Positions 24,640-31,668 of a stretch of 47,214 nt of DNA are shown in pieces. The stretch is from Phycisphaeraceae bacterium (lineage in GTDB: Bacteria; Planctomycetota; Phycisphaerae; Phycisphaerales; Phycisphaeraceae): NCBI GenBank assembly GCA_002686995.1, contig NYZC01000138.1:1-47214 (forward strand), read 5' to 3'. The notes below the pieces were generated by a model that was not told where the DNA came from, ran no database searches, and saw only the letters and a list, made by a program, of their open reading frames with translations. Numbering within the stretch: the stretch's first letter is position 1; each line of letters opens with the position of its first letter. The translations under genes and the position numbers were made by a program.

Positions 24640-26178
24640 ATGCACTGCATTGACGACGTTCGCGATTTCAACCGGATGCTCCGCCGCCGCAGCGACGGAT
24701 TTCGACAGAAGCTTCGTGACTGGCTGGCGGGAAAAACCCTTACGCTCGCGGAGGCGCGGGTGTCGCGCGTCCTCGTGCCGATGGTCGGCATCTACACGCC
24801 GGGCTTCCAGGCGCTGCCCGCCTGCTCCTGGACGTTCGTCGAGCTGGTGACGAACGAGGGGCTCGTCGGCACCGGCGAGTGGCAGATCGACATCGGCGAC
24901 GACACCCGCGCCTGCCTCGATCGCCTCCGCGGCGATGCGAACCACAACCTGCTCGATCTCGAGCACGAGCAGCCGCTGTACATGGCCTGGTGGGACCTCG
25001 TCGGCCAGGCGCTGGGCCGCCCGCTGCACCTGCTCTGGGCCGATCTCTTCGAGCGCGGTTTCGACCCTCCGGGCCGGGTGCCGATGGCGGCCTACACCTG
25101 GCAGCGCTTTGCCGATGCACAGGGACGCGACGCGGTGACGTTCGAGACGTGGCCCGACCATGCGAAGATGCAGGCCGAGCTGGGGTTCCCCGCGATCAAG
25201 ATGTCGTGCGCGGCGTACCAGCCCGAGGATCACATCGAGGTGATCCATCGCGTGCGTGAAGCGATCGGCCCGGACGTGCGCCTGCGCTTCGACCCCCACG
25301 GCACCTGGAACCTCGCCGAGGCGCGGCGCATCCTGCGCGCCGTCGAGGATTGCGACATCGAGTTCGTCGAGCAGCCCGTCTGCGCCCTGCTGCCGCGGCT
25401 GTTCTATCCCGAAGGCGAGCCGGTGCCGCAGCGCTCCGGCGACGGGCGCGGCTTCCAGGCCGAGTACTACTTCCGCTACATGACCCAGCTTCGACAGGAG
25501 CAGCCGATCCCGCTGTCCTGCCACTGGTGGACGCCGCCGATCGTCTACCCGCCGGGCGCTTCGCCGGCGTCCGACCGGTGGGAGCCGGACTGGACGATGA
25601 TGCAGCTCTACGACGCGGCGGACATCGCGTCGCCCGACATCGGCCTCGGCCCCTGGGGCCTGTGGCGCCTCTACGAGCTGGCGCGGTTCATGGGCATGCG
25701 GCTCACGCTGCACAGCAACTTCGAGCTGTGCCTGCAGCTCTACTTCCGCTGCGCGATGGCGGCGGCCCTGATGACGGACCGACAGTCGGCCGGGCTCTAC
25801 ATGGGCTCGGCGCCGCGCCCCTGCCACCCGATCGACAACGAGACGATCCAGGTCAGCGACGACGTGATCGAGGGCGGCCAGTTCGACTTTACCGGCGGTC
25901 ACGTCCGGCTCACCGACGCGCCCGGCCACGGCCTGAAGCTCGACCCGCAGCGCGTCGAAAAGTACCGGTACACGAAAGAGGCCGCGGACGCCCACAAAGC
26001 CCAGGAGCAGAAGCTGTACAGCAACTACATGATCGACCGGCCGCGTCGCACCACGCAGTCCGGCTGGCCGAAGCCGCCCGGCCCCGAGTCGGTCGACCGG
26101 CACTTCTTCCCGTACGAAATCGCGAAGATCTTCGGGGAAGACGAGACTCAGGAGGTGGACGTGAAGCTCAACCGATAA
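24640..26178 (+). CDS. Enolase-superfamily (mandelate racemase/glucarate dehydratase-like) protein
   Basis: The 512-residue product has the enolase-superfamily capping domain followed by a TIM barrel. FVELVTNEGLVGTGE is the usual N-terminal strand pair. IKMSC holds K187, RFDPHGTW holds D218 (first metal ligand), and EFVEQPV holds E244 (second). The third ligand site, normally LSxN in glucarate dehydratases, appears to be PLSCHW with H295, after an insertion of about 40 residues. MRLTLHSNFEL gives H358 as a base, as in the glucarate dehydratase HSN motif. The protein probably dehydrates an acid sugar. AGGAAGGA lies six bases before the ATG. An SDR gene follows on the same strand, separated by a hairpin repeat; SDRs often oxidise the product or precursor of such enzymes. 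Confidence 0.85.
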   Translation: MHCIDDVRDFNRMLRRRSDGFRQKLRDWLAGKTLTLAEARVSRVLVPMVGIYTPGFQALPACSWTFVELVTNEGLVGTGEWQIDIGDDTRACLDRLRGDANHNLLDLEHEQPLYMAWWDLVGQALGRPLHLLWADLFERGFDPPGRVPMAAYTWQRFADAQGRDAVTFETWPDHAKMQAELGFPAIKMSCAAYQPEDHIEVIHRVREAIGPDVRLRFDPHGTWNLAEARRILRAVEDCDIEFVEQPVCALLPRLFYPEGEPVPQRSGDGRGFQAEYYFRYMTQLRQEQPIPLSCHWWTPPIVYPPGASPASDRWEPDWTMMQLYDAADIASPDIGLGPWGLWRLYELARFMGMRLTLHSNFELCLQLYFRCAMAAALMTDRQSAGLYMGSAPRPCHPIDNETIQVSDDVIEGGQFDFTGGHVRLTDAPGHGLKLDPQRVEKYRYTKEAADAHKAQEQKLYSNYMIDRPRRTTQSGWPKPPGPESVDRHFFPYEIAKIFGEDETQEVDVKLNR

Positions 26179-26190
26179 CGATGTCATGAT

Positions 26191-26288
26191 GCTATTAGTC
26201 ATTGAGCCAATCGTTATTCTTCGTTTCGGAGGCGCGCTGAACACCGAGTCCGAAATGACGAATAACGATTGGCTTAATGACCAATAGC
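26191..26288. repeat. 98-base hairpin-forming repeat (GCCAATCGTTATTC family), full copy
   Basis: Two 40-base arms (26191-26230 and 26249-26288) are reverse complements at 36 of 40 positions around an 18-base loop. The ends read GCTATTAGTCATT and GCTATTGGTCATT. It lies between the enolase and SDR genes. Related partial copies are at 27282-27315 and 36531-36605, so this is a dispersed REP- or MITE-like element. It may also act as a partial terminator or mRNA stabiliser inside this operon. Confidence 0.7.
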
Positions 26289-26337
26289 TTAATGTTCACC
26301 GCCTCCAACACCTTCCAAACCTTTCCTGGAGCTAAAC

Positions 26338-27105
26338 GTGGGTCGCCTGAACAACAAGATAAGCATCGTGACCGGCGGCGCCTCGGGGATCGGCGCCGCG
26401 ATCGTGCGCGAGTTCGCGCAGCAGGGCGCGACCGTGATCTGCGGCGACGTGCAGGAGGAGATGGGGCGGCAGGTCGTCGCGGACCTTGACGGCGCGCCGG
26501 GGACGGCGTCGTTCTTCGAGGTCGATCTGCGCGACCTCGATCAGGTCAGGGCGCTGATCGATCACGCGGTCGACACGCACGGACGGCTCGACGTGATGGT
26601 GCCGAACGCGGGTCTGCAGTACGAGAAGATCCTGACGGACACGAGCGAGCAGGAATACGACCACATGATGGCCGTCAACATGAAGGCGACGTTCTTCTGC
26701 TGCAAGCACGCGGTGGAGGCGATGCTCAAGACCGGAGGCGGCAACATCGTCGCGACGGCGTCGGTCCTCAGCCTGGTCGCGGAGCCCTCGCTCGCGGCTT
26801 ACTGCGCCACCAAGGCCGGCATCATGAACCTGATGAAGAGCATCGCGACCGACTACGGCGCAAAGGGCATCCGCGCCAACTGCGTATGCCCCGGCTACAT
26901 CAACACACCGCTCGGCGACAAGTTCTTCGAATCTCTTCCCGACCCCGAGGCGGCGCGCCGGGAGGCGGACGCACTGCATGCGCTGGGACGCATGGGCGAG
27001 GCGGACGAGGTCGCCCGTTGCGTTAGCTTCCTCGCCAGCGACGAGGCGAGCTTCGTCACGGGGTCGGCGATGGTGGTCGACGGCGGACTGAGCTGCAAGG
27101 TGTAG
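26338..27105 (+). CDS. Short-chain dehydrogenase/reductase (SDR)
   Basis: This 255-residue classical SDR should oxidise or reduce a hydroxyl/carbonyl group with NAD(P). The cofactor motif is TGGASGIG (12-19), the acidic GDV at 36-38 suggests NAD preference, and NAG follows at 90-92. The catalytic residues are S142, Y155 and K159 (YCATK). The C-terminus (SFVTGSAMVVDGGLSCKV) is complete. The start is GTG at 26338 with TGGAG seven bases upstream. From its place after the enolase-like dehydratase, a sugar or sugar-acid dehydrogenase (gluconate/fucose dehydrogenase type) is likely, but the substrate is unproven. Confidence 0.92.
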   Translation: MGRLNNKISIVTGGASGIGAAIVREFAQQGATVICGDVQEEMGRQVVADLDGAPGTASFFEVDLRDLDQVRALIDHAVDTHGRLDVMVPNAGLQYEKILTDTSEQEYDHMMAVNMKATFFCCKHAVEAMLKTGGGNIVATASVLSLVAEPSLAAYCATKAGIMNLMKSIATDYGAKGIRANCVCPGYINTPLGDKFFESLPDPEAARREADALHALGRMGEADEVARCVSFLASDEASFVTGSAMVVDGGLSCKV

Positions 27106-27142
27106 TTATTGTGTTATTAGTCGTTAGATTCTTCCTCCGTCC

Positions 27143-27165
27143 CTTCTCGTCACGGTGACGAGAAG
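27143..27165. repeat. Perfect 11-base-arm palindrome
   Basis: CTTCTCGTCAC and GTGACGAGAAG flank a single central base, with no mismatch. It lies 37 bases after the SDR stop, between convergent genes. It may be a terminator stem without a loop, an operator, or part of the adjoining repeat cluster. Confidence 0.55.
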
Positions 27166-27261
27166 TCGAAGGTCGAAGGTCGAAAGCGGAACTGTCGATT
27201 GCCCCACCGCGCCGGCCGGAGTCCGGTTCCTTCGACTTTTGACCTTCCGACTTTCCGACTT
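27163..27261. repeat. TCGAC-type dispersed repeat, copy 2, as an inverted repeat
   Basis: The left arm (27163-27186) is AAGTCGAAGGTCGAAGGTCG followed by AAAG. The right arm (27229-27261) is its imperfect reverse complement (units CTTCGACTTT, GACCTTCCGACTTTCCGACTT). The middle is GC-rich. Similar runs occur at 16547-16597 and 31625-31668. Confidence 0.6.
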
Positions 27262-27281
27262 GCGGGCGAAGCCCGCGTCGG

Positions 27282-27315
27282 GCCAATCGTTATCTTTCAT
27301 TTCGGAGGCGCGCTG
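27282..27315. repeat. GCCAATCGTTATTC-family repeat, half copy
   Basis: GCCAATCGTTATCTTTCATT followed by TCGGAGGCGCGCTG matches the left arm and loop of the element at 26191-26288, including the loop bases GGCGCGCTG. The left part (TTATTAGTCGTTAG near 27115) may be the other fragment, split by the TCGAC repeat. Confidence 0.55.
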
Positions 27316-27317
27316 GA

Positions 27318-28682
27318 TCACGAGCGGCCGTCGGCGCTGCGCACGAAGGAGAACCTCGGTTTCACCTTCACCGGCTTGCCGCCGACCTCCAGCACCGGGT
27401 AGGCGAGGAAATTGATCGGGCCGGACACGGGGCCGGGCTCCACCACCAGGTCGCGGCCGCGGCTCAGCTCGACGCGATTCGCCGGATGATGGCCGAAGTA
27501 ATAGGGGATCAGGCTGTCGTGCTTGTCGGCCTCGCTTACGTCGATCGGCCACCATTTGTCGTCGGCGTAGAACTCCGCCCAGCAGTGATAGCCGGAGATG
27601 CCGCCTTCGTTCCTTGCCGAGGGGATCGCGGCGCCGATGGCGAAACGCGACGGGATGCCCGCGGCGCGGGCCAGGGCAATGAAGTACGAGTGATAGTCCG
27701 AACAGTTGCCGGTGCGTGAATCACATGCATAGACCGCGTCGCCCTGGCCGTACTTCTTGTCGAACTTCGCGTAGCGCATCCGATCGATCACGTGGTCGTA
27801 CAGCGCGCGGGCGCGAATCAGCTCATCCTCCTTGCCCTCGACCACCTCGCCCGCGATCCTGCGAAATTCGTCGTCTTCAGGCACGAGACGATCGGGGGCG
27901 AGATAGCGCTGCGGATCCTGCGTCGCGTCCTGATAGACGGACTTCTCGAGGCGCCTGATCCCGAATCGAATGGCGACGGTCCGGCCGCTGTCCCGCGGAT
28001 CCAGGGTCAGGTAGAGCACCTGGTTGCCGAACTCCTTGTCCTCGAGAATCTCCTGCCGACCGGGCGCGACGATGGATTTCACGTCGACCTGCTGGAACTC
28101 GTCCGTCGCCGGCAGGGGAATCCACATCTGCGCGGGCTCGGTCAGCTTCGGCAGCCGCGCCTGGTACAGGAACTCGAACTCGTCGCTTCCGTTGATGACG
28201 CCGAGGTGATGTCGTGACGCCGACTCGACTTCGGTCCGCACCCAGGTCCTGTCCGGCTTCTGATCCCACACGTAGTACGGCTGACCGTTCAGCTTGTGCA
28301 CGGTGGTCTCGGTCACGCTCATCGCGCCCGGATCGCCGGCGAGGAAGAAATCAACGTCATAGACGTTGCCTTCGGCGCTCACCAGGTCGACGCACGCGAA
28401 ATGGCGACGCGGTCCAAGGTTGGCGAGGTATTCGGTGTGCACCTTCACCAGCTTGAGGCGCAGGTCACGTCCCTCGTGCGGCAGCGTGAACCAGCCGCCC
28501 CCGAGACGGGCCTGCTCATCGATGTGATTCTCGATCCCCTGCTGAATGTCGGCGGTGACCACGTGCGGCACCGGTTCGACCGTGTCCGCCTCGACGGACG
28601 TCGGTCGATCAGGCGCCGTCTGGCATGCTCCCAGCACCGTGCAGACGGTAACGACCGTCAAAGGAAACCATAGACGAGCCAT
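27318..28682 (-). CDS. Lipoprotein with transglutaminase-like (cysteine protease-fold) domain
   Basis: The 454-residue protein begins MARLWFPLTVVTVCTVLGAC, a lipoprotein signal with C20 as the lipidated residue. Residues about 40-250 are a beta-rich region of unknown type. The C-terminal transglutaminase-like core has the triad C327 (GNCSDYH), H366 (YHCWAEFY) and D381 (PIDVSEAD), in the standard order and spacing. Bacterial members of this family are usually peptidases, amidases or peptide cross-linkers; the target here is unknown. GGGAG lies seven bases before the ATG at 28682, which is better than the upstream ATG at 28718. A His-rich lipoprotein gene ends upstream at 28906, and the two may share a transcript. 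Confidence 0.85.
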   Translation of the reverse strand: MARLWFPLTVVTVCTVLGACQTAPDRPTSVEADTVEPVPHVVTADIQQGIENHIDEQARLGGGWFTLPHEGRDLRLKLVKVHTEYLANLGPRRHFACVDLVSAEGNVYDVDFFLAGDPGAMSVTETTVHKLNGQPYYVWDQKPDRTWVRTEVESASRHHLGVINGSDEFEFLYQARLPKLTEPAQMWIPLPATDEFQQVDVKSIVAPGRQEILEDKEFGNQVLYLTLDPRDSGRTVAIRFGIRRLEKSVYQDATQDPQRYLAPDRLVPEDDEFRRIAGEVVEGKEDELIRARALYDHVIDRMRYAKFDKKYGQGDAVYACDSRTGNCSDYHSYFIALARAAGIPSRFAIGAAIPSARNEGGISGYHCWAEFYADDKWWPIDVSEADKHDSLIPYYFGHHPANRVELSRGRDLVVEPGPVSGPINFLAYPVLEVGGKPVKVKPRFSFVRSADGRS

Positions 28683-28726
28683 CTCATGCTCCCACTTCGA
28701 ATATGCCACGATTCGCAACGGCCAAG

Positions 28727-28906
28727 TCAGTGGCTTGGATGATCCGACTTCGGATGGTCGGACTTCGGGTGGTCGCCCTTCGGGTGGTCGGACTTGTCCT
28801 TGTGCGGATGATCGCCGTGCGGATGGTCATGGCTCTTGCATCCGTAGCCGAAGACGCAGAGGGCCGCAGCCACCATGATCGTCACAAGAATCTTCGTCAT
28901 CTTCAT
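28727..28906 (-). CDS. Small His-rich lipoprotein, probable metal binder
   Basis: The 59-residue product begins MKMTKILVTIMVAAALCVFG, followed by YGC: a lipoprotein signal with C23 as the lipidated Cys. Everything after it is low-complexity: KSHDHPHGDHPHKDK, then DHPKG/DHPKS repeats and a final HPSH. The roughly 37-residue mature part holds about a dozen His residues alternating with Asp, so it should bind divalent metals (zinc, nickel or copper) at the membrane. AAAGGAT lies six bases before the ATG at 28906; an in-frame ATG at 28921 would add MKGST. It lies between the transglutaminase lipoprotein and a repeat-rich spacer. The family is not one I can name. Confidence 0.72.
   Translation of the reverse strand: MKMTKILVTIMVAAALCVFGYGCKSHDHPHGDHPHKDKSDHPKGDHPKSDHPKSDHPSH
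28746..28790. repeat. Three tandem 15-base units coding for DHPKS/DHPKG
   Basis: GACTTCGGATGGTCG, GACTTCGGGTGGTCG and CCCTTCGGGTGGTCG follow each other without gaps. They encode the DHP-K repeats of the small lipoprotein, so its length can change by slippage. Confidence 0.75.
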
Positions 28907-29110
28907 CGTTGATCCTTTCATGTCAGGAGATCCCGTTGACTCGCGCCCTCGCGAAGCTCGGCGCCACGACTTGCGATTCCATGAGGCATTGAGCATATGA
29001 CTGCGGATGCAACGATGCAACGCCGGGGCATGTCCGGTTCACCACGCCGGATGAACACGGCGCGGGCTGAAGCTCTCGAGCCGTTGATGACGCAAGGCGG
29101 TGGACCGGAT

Positions 29111-29241
29111 ACCCCTCCCACCTCCCCCCCTTGCAAAGGGAGGGCTTCCTCGGGCGGCTTTCTCAGGTCCCGCTGTAAAGGGAAGGGGTGCACGGCGCGA
29201 CACAGCAACCCTCCCCTTTCCAAGGGGGGTTGGTGGGGGTT
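29111..29241. repeat. 131-base inverted-repeat element with C-rich/G-rich ends
   Basis: The left arm (29111-29144) begins ACCCCTCCCACCTCCC and ends GCAAAGGGAGGG. The right arm (29209-29241) is an imperfect reverse complement, ending AAGGGGGGTTGGTGGGGG. A related half copy with TTATAAAGGGGGGG lies at 37253-37284. The element ends at the stop codon of the small exported protein gene. The rest of 28907-29110 shows no gene. Confidence 0.65.
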
Positions 29242-29769
29242 CTACTGCTCCGCCGACTTCGTTCGAATGTGACTCACGAATTTCCTGATCTGAAACGCCA
29301 CGGCCTTGCGCAGCTCCTTTTCGAGACCGTCGGTGTCGATCACACCGACCATGCTGTTCGAGTACGTCGGTATGCGCATCGTTGCGTCGAGACGGTGCAC
29401 ATGAGCGCTCTGGTCGAGCGTCATGAACAGCCCGAACGCGGTGATCTCGCTGCGCTCACCCCAGGGAAGCCCTTTCATCGTGATCACGATCCGGGGCGTC
29501 TCTCCTGATTCCACAACCTCCAACCCTTCTTCCTTCAACCGGCGCGACCAGATGTCCTCGATCTCATCGGCCGAAATCGTGCCGCGCTGCAGCACCGGCG
29601 CGTACTGCATCACCTCCACTCGAACGCGCTTCAGTCCGTACGCAGCGTCGTAGCGGCTGATGTCATCCCGCGCGGGCCGCGGCATCAGTGGCGCCGCCAG
29701 CGCGACGGCCCCCAGGGTCGTGACGCATATCACGAGCGCGATCCGTGACCATGTGCGGCGTCCGCTCAT
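29242..29769 (-). CDS. Small exported protein, paralogue of the product of 36619-37161
   Basis: The 175-residue protein has an N-terminal membrane or signal segment (WSRIALVICVTTLGAVALAAP) and a mixed alpha/beta body. I do not know the family. It shares a clear pattern with the 180-residue protein 7 kb away: LKRVRVEV, I-x-D-x-W-x-x-RL near residue 70, GLEVVESGETPRIVI, then AFGLFMTLDQSAHVHRLDATMRIPTYS against AFNLTISLRQKVRVERLDLAVETPTWHYS. The layout resembles small envelope proteins with a LptE- or DUF-type fold, but that is a guess. A TACGAT box lies nine bases before the ATG, and GGGAG is only two bases away, so the transcript may be nearly leaderless. It ends against the repeat element at 29111-29241. 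Confidence 0.7.
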   Translation of the reverse strand: MSGRRTWSRIALVICVTTLGAVALAAPLMPRPARDDISRYDAAYGLKRVRVEVMQYAPVLQRGTISADEIEDIWSRRLKEEGLEVVESGETPRIVITMKGLPWGERSEITAFGLFMTLDQSAHVHRLDATMRIPTYSNSMVGVIDTDGLEKELRKAVAFQIRKFVSHIRTKSAEQ

Positions 29770-29778
29770 TCTCCCGTC

Positions 29779-29784
29779 ATCGTA
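29779..29784 (-). promoter_or_regulatory. Candidate -10 element (TACGAT) of the small exported protein gene
   Basis: CGTTACGAT lies nine bases before the start codon on the minus strand. The same nine-base string precedes the genes starting at 31452 and 35541, six and eleven bases before their ATGs. Confidence 0.35.
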
Positions 29785-29802
29785 ACGACTGTCGTATTAG
29801 CA

Positions 29803-31452
29803 TCAATAGTTCGGCATCCCTCGCGTCACCGGCGGAAGGCCCGGTGCCAGCATGTGGCTCGCCCCGTCCCACTGGTCCCGTCGGTGAAACAGGTTCCTGT
29901 TCCAATCTAGGTTGCCCCAGTAGCGGCGCAGGCCGCCGTCGGGATCGGGATTCGACAGGGTGCAGGAATACAGCTTTGCGTTCTTCATGTGAAACCGGGC
30001 CATGACGCCGCCCCGGTAGTCGCCTTCGACCTCATCCGGGTGAACGTCGCCCTTCCATCTCACTTCCTGCCCCTTGCCGTCTGCCGTGATCGCGATCGCG
30101 TCGGACCGTCCGAGCCCGGGCAGGGGCCGCTCGTAGGCGTCGACGATCTCGACCTCGATCGATCCGCCCGCGGCGTCGGCGTTGACATACAAGCGGTGCG
30201 GCCGCTGCCGCCACGGTCCGGCGAGCAGCATGCCCGCCTCCGCGCCAGCATCGAAGGACACCCAGTGATCCTCCGGCATGATCGCGAGCATGAGGTGCGA
30301 TGACTTGCGCAGATCGCGCCGGTTCGTCTTGAACACCCGCTCCTGGGCCCAGGCGGTATGCCCGTACGGAAAACAACTCACGTAAATGTACGTGTCGCCA
30401 TCGCGTACGGCGGGCGGGTTGTGCGTCGGAAACATCATGCCGGCGTCGAGAGCGCCGGGCGGGCCGACGGGTACGACCGGCGCGCGATCGTGGGCCCGGT
30501 GCCAGGTCCGGCCGTCAGTGGAATAGCCGAGCTGCAGATCGATCATGCCGATCCGATCGGCCCCGGGATAATCGTCGGGCGGGGCCTGGAACACGCCCAG
30601 CTCCTCCGACAGGGGATGGTGGTGCATCGTGTTCAATAGCGCCAGGCGGTATCCCTCGTACTGCAGCACGGCGGCCTGGTGAATGTTGTAGAGCGTGGGC
30701 GGGTCGAGTTCGTCGCCCGCGACGAAGATGCGCCCGCAGTCCTCCCAGTTGACCAGGTCGCGGCTCTCGTAAAGCGAGATGTCACGCGGCAGGTTGGGCA
30801 CGCGGCGAGTGAAAAGCTGAAACACGTGCCGGTCCCGGTCGTAGAAGAACGAGAACGGCCCGTCGCTCACGCCGCGCACCACCGGGTTGACGAACGCGGG
30901 CCGGTCCCAGTGGAGGCCGTCCTCCGAGGTGGCCAGGTTGAGCGGCACGTGATGCCGGACCCAGTCGGTGACTTTGCCGGAGTCGTAGGTCGAGTTGCAG
31001 ACGCAGATCATCTTGAAACGGCGCAGCGGCGCATCGTGCGGATCGATGAGCACGGCCGACGTGAACTCCTCCATCTCACCGTCGAGGTAGTAGTTATTCG
31101 CCTTCGACACGGAACCGCCCGGACCCTTGTGATCCACGAGGTTCAGGATGGGCCTTTCCCAGTGCAGGCCGTCCGCGCTCGTCGCGTAGGCCTCCTTCCG
31201 GGTCGCAGCGCCCCAGTCGACGACGCGGGTCGAGACGCCGTACCACATCTTGAAGCATCCCTCGTCGTCGTCGTAGATGACGTTCGCACCGCTCAACTCG
31301 TCGCCGGGTTTGTCCCAGGGACGGTCCATTTCGATGACCGGTTCGGGATGCTTGACCGCGGCGTTGGTCGTGCGGCGAACGCCCTGCGCCTTGACGACCC
31401 AGGCGTCGTCGATGAACAGGTATTTCTTGTTGTAAGAGGGGATGTCAGGCAT
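29803..31452 (-). CDS. Beta-propeller glycosidase-like protein (GH32/GH43 superfamily-like)
   Basis: The 549-residue protein has repeated propeller-blade signatures: YDDDEGCFKMWYG, ATSADGLHWERP, LATSEDGLHWDRP, YDRDRHVFQLFTRR, LYESRDLVNWEDCG and YSTDGRTWHRA. The DGLxW blocks recur at blade intervals, as in five-bladed glycosidases and sugar-binding lookalikes. The last 130 residues (RQRPHRLYVNADAAGGSIEVEI) look like a beta-sandwich, as in GH32. No signal peptide is visible, so it may be cytoplasmic. I cannot place nucleophile and acid residues with confidence. The ATG at 31452 has no ribosome binding site but follows CGTTACGAT by six bases, consistent with a leaderless message. It lies next to the giant GH42-like genes. 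Confidence 0.75.
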   Translation of the reverse strand: MPDIPSYNKKYLFIDDAWVVKAQGVRRTTNAAVKHPEPVIEMDRPWDKPGDELSGANVIYDDDEGCFKMWYGVSTRVVDWGAATRKEAYATSADGLHWERPILNLVDHKGPGGSVSKANNYYLDGEMEEFTSAVLIDPHDAPLRRFKMICVCNSTYDSGKVTDWVRHHVPLNLATSEDGLHWDRPAFVNPVVRGVSDGPFSFFYDRDRHVFQLFTRRVPNLPRDISLYESRDLVNWEDCGRIFVAGDELDPPTLYNIHQAAVLQYEGYRLALLNTMHHHPLSEELGVFQAPPDDYPGADRIGMIDLQLGYSTDGRTWHRAHDRAPVVPVGPPGALDAGMMFPTHNPPAVRDGDTYIYVSCFPYGHTAWAQERVFKTNRRDLRKSSHLMLAIMPEDHWVSFDAGAEAGMLLAGPWRQRPHRLYVNADAAGGSIEVEIVDAYERPLPGLGRSDAIAITADGKGQEVRWKGDVHPDEVEGDYRGGVMARFHMKNAKLYSCTLSNPDPDGGLRRYWGNLDWNRNLFHRRDQWDGASHMLAPGLPPVTRGMPNY

Positions 31453-31456
31453 GGGT

Positions 31457-31561
31457 TTATCGTAACGTCCGCGTCAACAATGCTCCCGGAGCGAGCAGCG
31501 CGAGCGACATGGGCTCGGGAATGTCGATCTTGACGTTGTCGATCTGCACGGGCCGGGTCCC
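31457..31561 (-). pseudogene. Remnant of a PEP-CTERM protein, C-terminal tail only
   Basis: The last 34 codons of a frame read VQIDNVKIDIPEPMSLALLA and then PGALLTRTLR: a PEP motif, hydrophobic helix and basic end, as in PEP-CTERM tails, preceded by the usual IDNVKI strand of LamG-like domains. The sequence upstream of this is repeat DNA and Arg/Ala-rich noise, so the rest of the gene is gone. It compares with the intact tail IPEPAMMPAVFTLAIVG at 15.0 kb. Confidence 0.6.
31459..31464 (-). promoter_or_regulatory. Candidate -10 element (TACGAT) of the propeller gene
   Basis: GACGTTACGAT ends six bases before the ATG at 31452 and overlaps the stop region of the PEP-CTERM remnant. A start site seven bases downstream would fall at the ATG. 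Confidence 0.35.
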
Positions 31562-31624
31562 CTCGGCGCCGGGGACGATGTGCTGAGGATGCGCGTCTCG
31601 CCGTCGCGCGGCGGACGCATCCTC

Positions 31625-31668
31625 ACCCTTCGACCTTGCGGGATTCGACAATCGACTCTGACCTTTCA
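31625..31668. repeat. TCGAC-type dispersed repeat, copy 3
   Basis: CACCCTTCGACCTTGCGGGA, ATTCGACAATCGACTCTGAC and CTTTCAC are units of the same family as 16547-16597 and 27163-27261. It sits just past the stop of the GH42-like gene. Confidence 0.45.

Noticed and set aside
24469-26244. 591-residue minus-strand frame opposite the enolase-superfamily gene
   Set aside because: Antisense shadow without domain or binding site.
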